33,145 nucleotides of DNA from contig JANYJX010000013.1 in NCBI GenBank assembly GCA_025358355.1, positions 1-33,145 on the forward strand, in the 5' to 3' direction. This document shows positions 30,899 to 33,145 of this stretch, in pieces. The position numbers and the translations under genes are program-made. The DNA is from Actinomycetes bacterium (GTDB lineage: Bacteria > Actinomycetota > Thermoleophilia > Gaiellales > Gaiellaceae). The notes beneath the pieces were generated by a model, which was given only the letters and a program-made list of their open reading frames with translations, did not search any database and had not been told where the DNA came from. The stretch's first letter is position 1; each line of letters begins with the position of its first letter.

Positions 30899-31395
30899 TC
30901 CACATCCGTCAGGCCGAGCCGGGCGACGCGGCTGCGCTGTGCGGGCTCTCGGCGGCGATCGGCAGGGAGGAGGGTGCTTGGCTGCTGACGACCGAGATGT
31001 GGAGGAGCGTTTCGGACGAGCGGCGCTACCTGCGTTCGGTGCGCCGCCACCCCGACGCCGCGGTCTATGCCGTCGTCGACGGCGACGTGATCATCGGCCG
31101 GCTTTCACTTGCGCGCGATTCGCATTCGGCGAGCCGGCACGTCGCCGATCTCGGGCTGATGGTCGCCGCCGCGTATCGCCGCCGCGGCATCGGGCGTGCG
31201 CTACTCGAGCAGGCGGTCGCGTGGGCGCGCACGGCAGACGTGCGCAAGCTGGAGCTGCACGTCTTCCCATGGAACGAGCCGGCGATCGCGCTCTATGAGG
31301 CGTTTGGCTTCGCGCGCGAAGGCGTCCGAACAGGCCACTATCTGCGGGACGGCACCGAGGTCGACGCGATCCTCATGGCGTATCGCGTGTCCTAG
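30895..31395 (+). CDS. GNAT-family N-acetyltransferase
   Basis: 166-aa acetyltransferase. It begins IHIRQAEPGDAAALCGL, a usual GNAT start. Motif A is LGLMVAAAYRRRGIGRALLE (near 81-100), followed by KLELHVFPWNEPAIALYEAF and GFAREGVRTGHYLRDGTEVD, typical of single-domain GNATs acting on small molecules or protein N-termini. The substrate is unknown. The GTG at 30895 shares GTGA with the transferase stop, so the two are translated together. Its stop TAG (31393-31395) overlaps the convergent SixA stop within the palindrome CTAG. Confidence 0.87.
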   Translation: MIHIRQAEPGDAAALCGLSAAIGREEGAWLLTTEMWRSVSDERRYLRSVRRHPDAAVYAVVDGDVIIGRLSLARDSHSASRHVADLGLMVAAAYRRRGIGRALLEQAVAWARTADVRKLELHVFPWNEPAIALYEAFGFAREGVRTGHYLRDGTEVDAILMAYRVS

Positions 31396-31895
31396 AGTTC
31401 GCGAGGAATCATGAAGTGAACGATCACGGCGCACTCCGGGTCAAGAGCGATCCAGTGAGAGTCGGTCTCCAGCGTCACGAGCGCGCCGGTCGGCAGCTTT
31501 TCGGAGACGCGGTCGCGCTCCGGGGACGGCTGCGCGAGCATCAGGCAGAGGTCGGCGAGGCCCGGGTTGTGGCCGACGAGCATGACATCGCCGACGTCGT
31601 CAGATAGCCGCCGGAGTCGCGCCGCAAGAGAGTCGCCCGATACCGCGTAGAGGCCGTCTTCGATCTCGATCCGCGGCGAGCCGAGAGCGTCGCGCACGCC
31701 GGCGAGCGTCTCCTGAGCCCGCGCAGCACTCGAACAGAGGACAAGCTCCGGCCGAACATCGCTCTCGCGAATCCACTGAGCGATCCGGGCGGCGCCCTTC
31801 ACCCCGCGAGGCGCGAGTGGCCGCTCGAAGTCGCCAAGCGTCGAATCGTGCCAACTCGACTTCGCGTGCCGCACGAGGTGAATCCGCCTGCTCAT
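31392..31895 (-). CDS. sixA: SixA-type phosphohistidine phosphatase
   Basis: 167-aa histidine-phosphatase-superfamily protein. The catalytic RHG-type motif LVRHAKSSW is at residues 7-15, with the phosphoenzyme histidine. DFERPLAPRG and VLCSSAARAQET carry conserved arginine and serine, and MLVGHNPGLADL contains the second catalytic histidine. This short form matches SixA, which removes phosphate from histidine-containing phosphotransfer domains or phosphotransferase-system proteins. ATG 31895 has TACGGT ending 7 nt upstream, overlapping the divergent promoter of the cupin gene. No partner kinase is nearby. Confidence 0.9.
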   Translation of the reverse strand: MSRRIHLVRHAKSSWHDSTLGDFERPLAPRGVKGAARIAQWIRESDVRPELVLCSSAARAQETLAGVRDALGSPRIEIEDGLYAVSGDSLAARLRRLSDDVGDVMLVGHNPGLADLCLMLAQPSPERDRVSEKLPTGALVTLETDSHWIALDPECAVIVHFMIPREL

Positions 31896-31902
31896 CCGGC
31901 GT

Positions 31903-31912
31903 ACCGTAGTCT
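31903..31912. promoter_or_regulatory. Overlapping divergent -10 elements
   Basis: On the minus strand TACGGT (31908-31903) ends 7 nt before the sixA ATG; on the plus strand TAGTCT (31907-31912) ends 7 nt before the cupin GTG at 31920. The hexamers share two bases, and the two start codons are separated by only 24 bp. Confidence 0.6.
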
Positions 31913-31919
31913 CGCGACC

Positions 31920-32270
31920 GTGATCGCCAGCGAGTCGTTTGTCGTCGTCGACTGGACCGACCCAGGGACGCATCCCGGTCGGCCGATCGCCGGACTGCAT
32001 GTGCATCGCTCGGACGACGAGGCGTGGATCGTCCTCGAGGGGCAGCTCGGGTTCCAGGTCGGCGACAAAGAGCGCGAGGTCGCGGGCGGCGAGTCGCTGC
32101 TTGTCGCGAGGGGAACGCCGCACTCGTACTGGAACGCGGCGCCGAAGCCAGCCCGCTTCATCCTCGTGATGACGCCGCGCATCCACCAGCTAATCGAGGC
32201 GCTCCACGCCGGCGATCGCACGGACTTCGCGGCGATCTTCGAAGAGCACGACTCCGAACTGCTCACCTAA
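31920..32270 (+). CDS. Single-domain cupin protein
   Basis: 116-aa cupin-2 domain. GLHVHRSDDEAWIVLEGQLG carries the metal-binding HxH and Glu of motif 1, and LLVARGTPHSYWNAAPKPAR carries the histidine of motif 2. The C-terminus (RIHQLIEALHAGDRTDFAAI) is helical. Many such proteins are dioxygenase-like or sugar-binding; no substrate is indicated here. GTG 31920 is chosen because TAGTCT ends 7 nt before it; a longer frame from 31848 would run into sixA. The stop TAA overlaps the stop of the convergent SRPBCC gene by 3 bp (32267-32270). Confidence 0.87.
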   Translation: MIASESFVVVDWTDPGTHPGRPIAGLHVHRSDDEAWIVLEGQLGFQVGDKEREVAGGESLLVARGTPHSYWNAAPKPARFILVMTPRIHQLIEALHAGDRTDFAAIFEEHDSELLT

Positions 32271-32725
32271 GCGAGGAAGCGCGCCCAGTCGTTGCCTTCC
32301 GCGACTCGCTTGATCGTGTCGTTGCGGGTCACCAGGAAGCGGCGCAGATGCGGCAACAGCACGAGCGCGTCGAAGAGTGGGAACATCGCAACCGCGAACG
32401 CATCGACCATCAGCGTCCCGTCGTCGCGCGGCTCGAAGACGTGGTCGTGGCGCATGTGGCGGAACGGCCCGCGGGTCATCTCGTCGCGGAAGTGGCGCGG
32501 CCGATCGGCCGCCGTGATCTCCACCGATAGTCGCTTGCGGAACCCGAGATGACGCGCTTCCCACGTGACCCAGTCGCCAGCTTCGAACAGCCCCGTCTCG
32601 CGGCCACTAACAACGCGCTCTCCGGTTTCCGCGGTCGACTCGAGGTGCAGCAGGACGCTAAGCGAGAGGTCGAAGCAGCGTTCGGCCGGCGCCGCGATGA
32701 ATGTCTCGAGCCGGATCAGGCCCAT
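32267..32725 (-). CDS. SRPBCC-family (START-like) protein
   Basis: 152 aa. It begins IRLETFIAAPAERCFDLSLS, the usual first strand and helix of the SRPBCC/polyketide-cyclase fold, and contains AGDWVTWEARHLGFRKRLSV, DRPRHFRDEMTRGPFRHMRH and HVFEPRDDGTLMVD, which complete the hydrophobic-cavity fold typical of ligand-binding cell-division-inhibitor-like SRPBCC proteins. The ligand is unknown. ATG 32725 has a weak CATACT ending 7 nt before it. A longer frame upstream overlaps the divergent VOC gene region and is not used. Confidence 0.85.
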   Translation of the reverse strand: MGLIRLETFIAAPAERCFDLSLSVLLHLESTAETGERVVSGRETGLFEAGDWVTWEARHLGFRKRLSVEITAADRPRHFRDEMTRGPFRHMRHDHVFEPRDDGTLMVDAFAVAMFPLFDALVLLPHLRRFLVTRNDTIKRVAEGNDWARFLA

Positions 32726-32748
32726 GGAATTGAGTATGGATGACGCGC

Positions 32749-32783
32749 TACAGTCGGGCCGCCGTCGCCACGCTCGAGAGGAG
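32749..32783 (+). promoter_or_regulatory. -10 (TACAGT) and Shine-Dalgarno (GAGAGGAG) of the VOC gene
   Basis: TACAGT (32749-32754) would give a leader of about 28 nt. GAGAGGAG (32776-32783) is 5 nt before the ATG at 32789. This contrasts with the leaderless starts elsewhere. Confidence 0.5.
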
Positions 32784-32788
32784 TCGTC

Positions 32789-33145
32789 ATGCCCGAGAGG
32801 TCGTCGTACGTCGCCGGAACACCGTGTTGGGTCGATGTCTCGACGAACGATCTCGATGCGACAGTCGTGTTCTACACGGCGCTGTTCGGCTGGGAAGCGG
32901 TGCTCTCGACGCAGCCCGAGGCTGGTGGCTACACGCTCTTCACTAAGGACGGCAAGCACGTGGCAGCTGCGGGACCGAACATGGGTGGCGGGCCGCCGAT
33001 GTGGAATACGTACATCGCATCCGACGATGTCGACGCGACTTCGGCAAAGATCACCGCGGCTGGCGGATCGCTGGTGATGGAACCGTTCGACGTGACGGAC
33101 GGCTCATTCGGCGTCTGGCAGGCCGGGACGCACGGCGGAGCCTTA
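32789..33145 (+). CDS. VOC-family (glyoxalase-like) protein, cut by window edge
   Basis: 119 codons visible, open at the window end. The VOC fold of paired beta-alpha-beta units is recognisable: GTPCWVDVSTNDLDATVVFY and TALFGWEA at the start, AGPNMGGGPPMWNTYIASDD in the middle and FGVWQAG near the end. This branch of proteins, often a 27 kDa antigen/CFP-30B-like hydroxylase family, has two VOC modules; a second may lie beyond the window. Between FDV and GSFGVWQAG about a dozen residues expected from relatives (the GRM-x-V-x-x-DP region) appear to be missing in frame. Function is unknown; metal and substrate are not inferred. Confidence 0.85.
   Translation, partial: MPERSSYVAGTPCWVDVSTNDLDATVVFYTALFGWEAVLSTQPEAGGYTLFTKDGKHVAAAGPNMGGGPPMWNTYIASDDVDATSAKITAAGGSLVMEPFDVTDGSFGVWQAGTHGGAL

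Noticed and set aside
1-33145. CRISPR array, tRNA, rRNA, insertion sequence or prophage
   Set aside because: No regularly spaced repeats, cloverleaf-type sequence, transposase, integrase or phage structural genes were seen; intergenic gaps are too short for most of these.

Overview
This is a GC-rich, gene-dense bacterial chromosome segment, most consistent with an actinomycetote, probably class Thermoleophilia (Gaiellales/Solirubrobacterales-like). The indications are the actinobacterial CysM-CysO-Mec sulfur system, an actinobacterial-type FtsZ, the lhr-nei2 gene pair also known in Mycobacterium, HhH-GPD and DUF1028 proteins of actinobacterial type, many GTG/TTG starts, and secreted protein families familiar from this phylum. 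Taxonomy is inferred from protein content only. No phage, plasmid, IS element, CRISPR array, rRNA or tRNA gene was recognised.

Layout. (1) 1-2775, minus strand: a four-gene sulfur-carrier cysteine operon, rhodanese/E1 enzyme -> CysO -> CysM -> Mec (cut by the window start), every junction overlapping. (2) 2887-8212, plus: a membrane-anchored repeat protein, a primary-type sigma factor with a clear -35/-10 promoter, an M20 dipeptidase, peptidase T and a GNAT acetyltransferase. (3) 8232-10667, minus: HxlR regulator, then a cupin plus YtcJ-type amidohydrolase pair. (4) 10719-15953: a small secreted protein (plus), then a minus-strand group of HhH-GPD repair protein, PLD-like protein, a conserved secreted protein and a membrane-anchored HExxH protein, and a DUF1028/deaminase pair. 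(5) 16009-21047, plus: giant Lhr helicase and Nei2-type glycosylase. (6) 21260-23661, minus: a secreted Gly/Ser/Lys-rich protein and an O-antigen-ligase-like membrane protein. (7) 23759-28712, plus: two unrecognised proteins, a frameshifted double cupin, and a parA-ftsZ pair in which both proteins carry Pro/Glu-rich N-terminal extensions. (8) 28709-33145: a decayed flippase-like pseudogene, gamma-glutamyltransferase, GNAT, SixA phosphatase, cupin, SRPBCC protein and a partial VOC protein.

The strongest window-wide signal is transcriptional. About thirteen gene starts have a TANNNT hexamer ending 6-9 nt before the start codon, usually without a Shine-Dalgarno, which predicts extensive leaderless transcription. 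Genes with real leaders (sigma factor, VOC protein, the secreted protein at 21673) instead have good Shine-Dalgarno sequences. Intergenic space is minimal: several convergent pairs share stop codons, one divergent pair has overlapping -10 elements, and a related GC-rich palindrome sits at three gene ends.

The most interesting biology is the CysO sulfur carrier that ends Gly-Gly-Ser-Cys rather than Gly-Gly, encoded with a JAMM protease and a rhodanese-fused activating enzyme, and the ParA-FtsZ operon with long acidic proline-rich tails.
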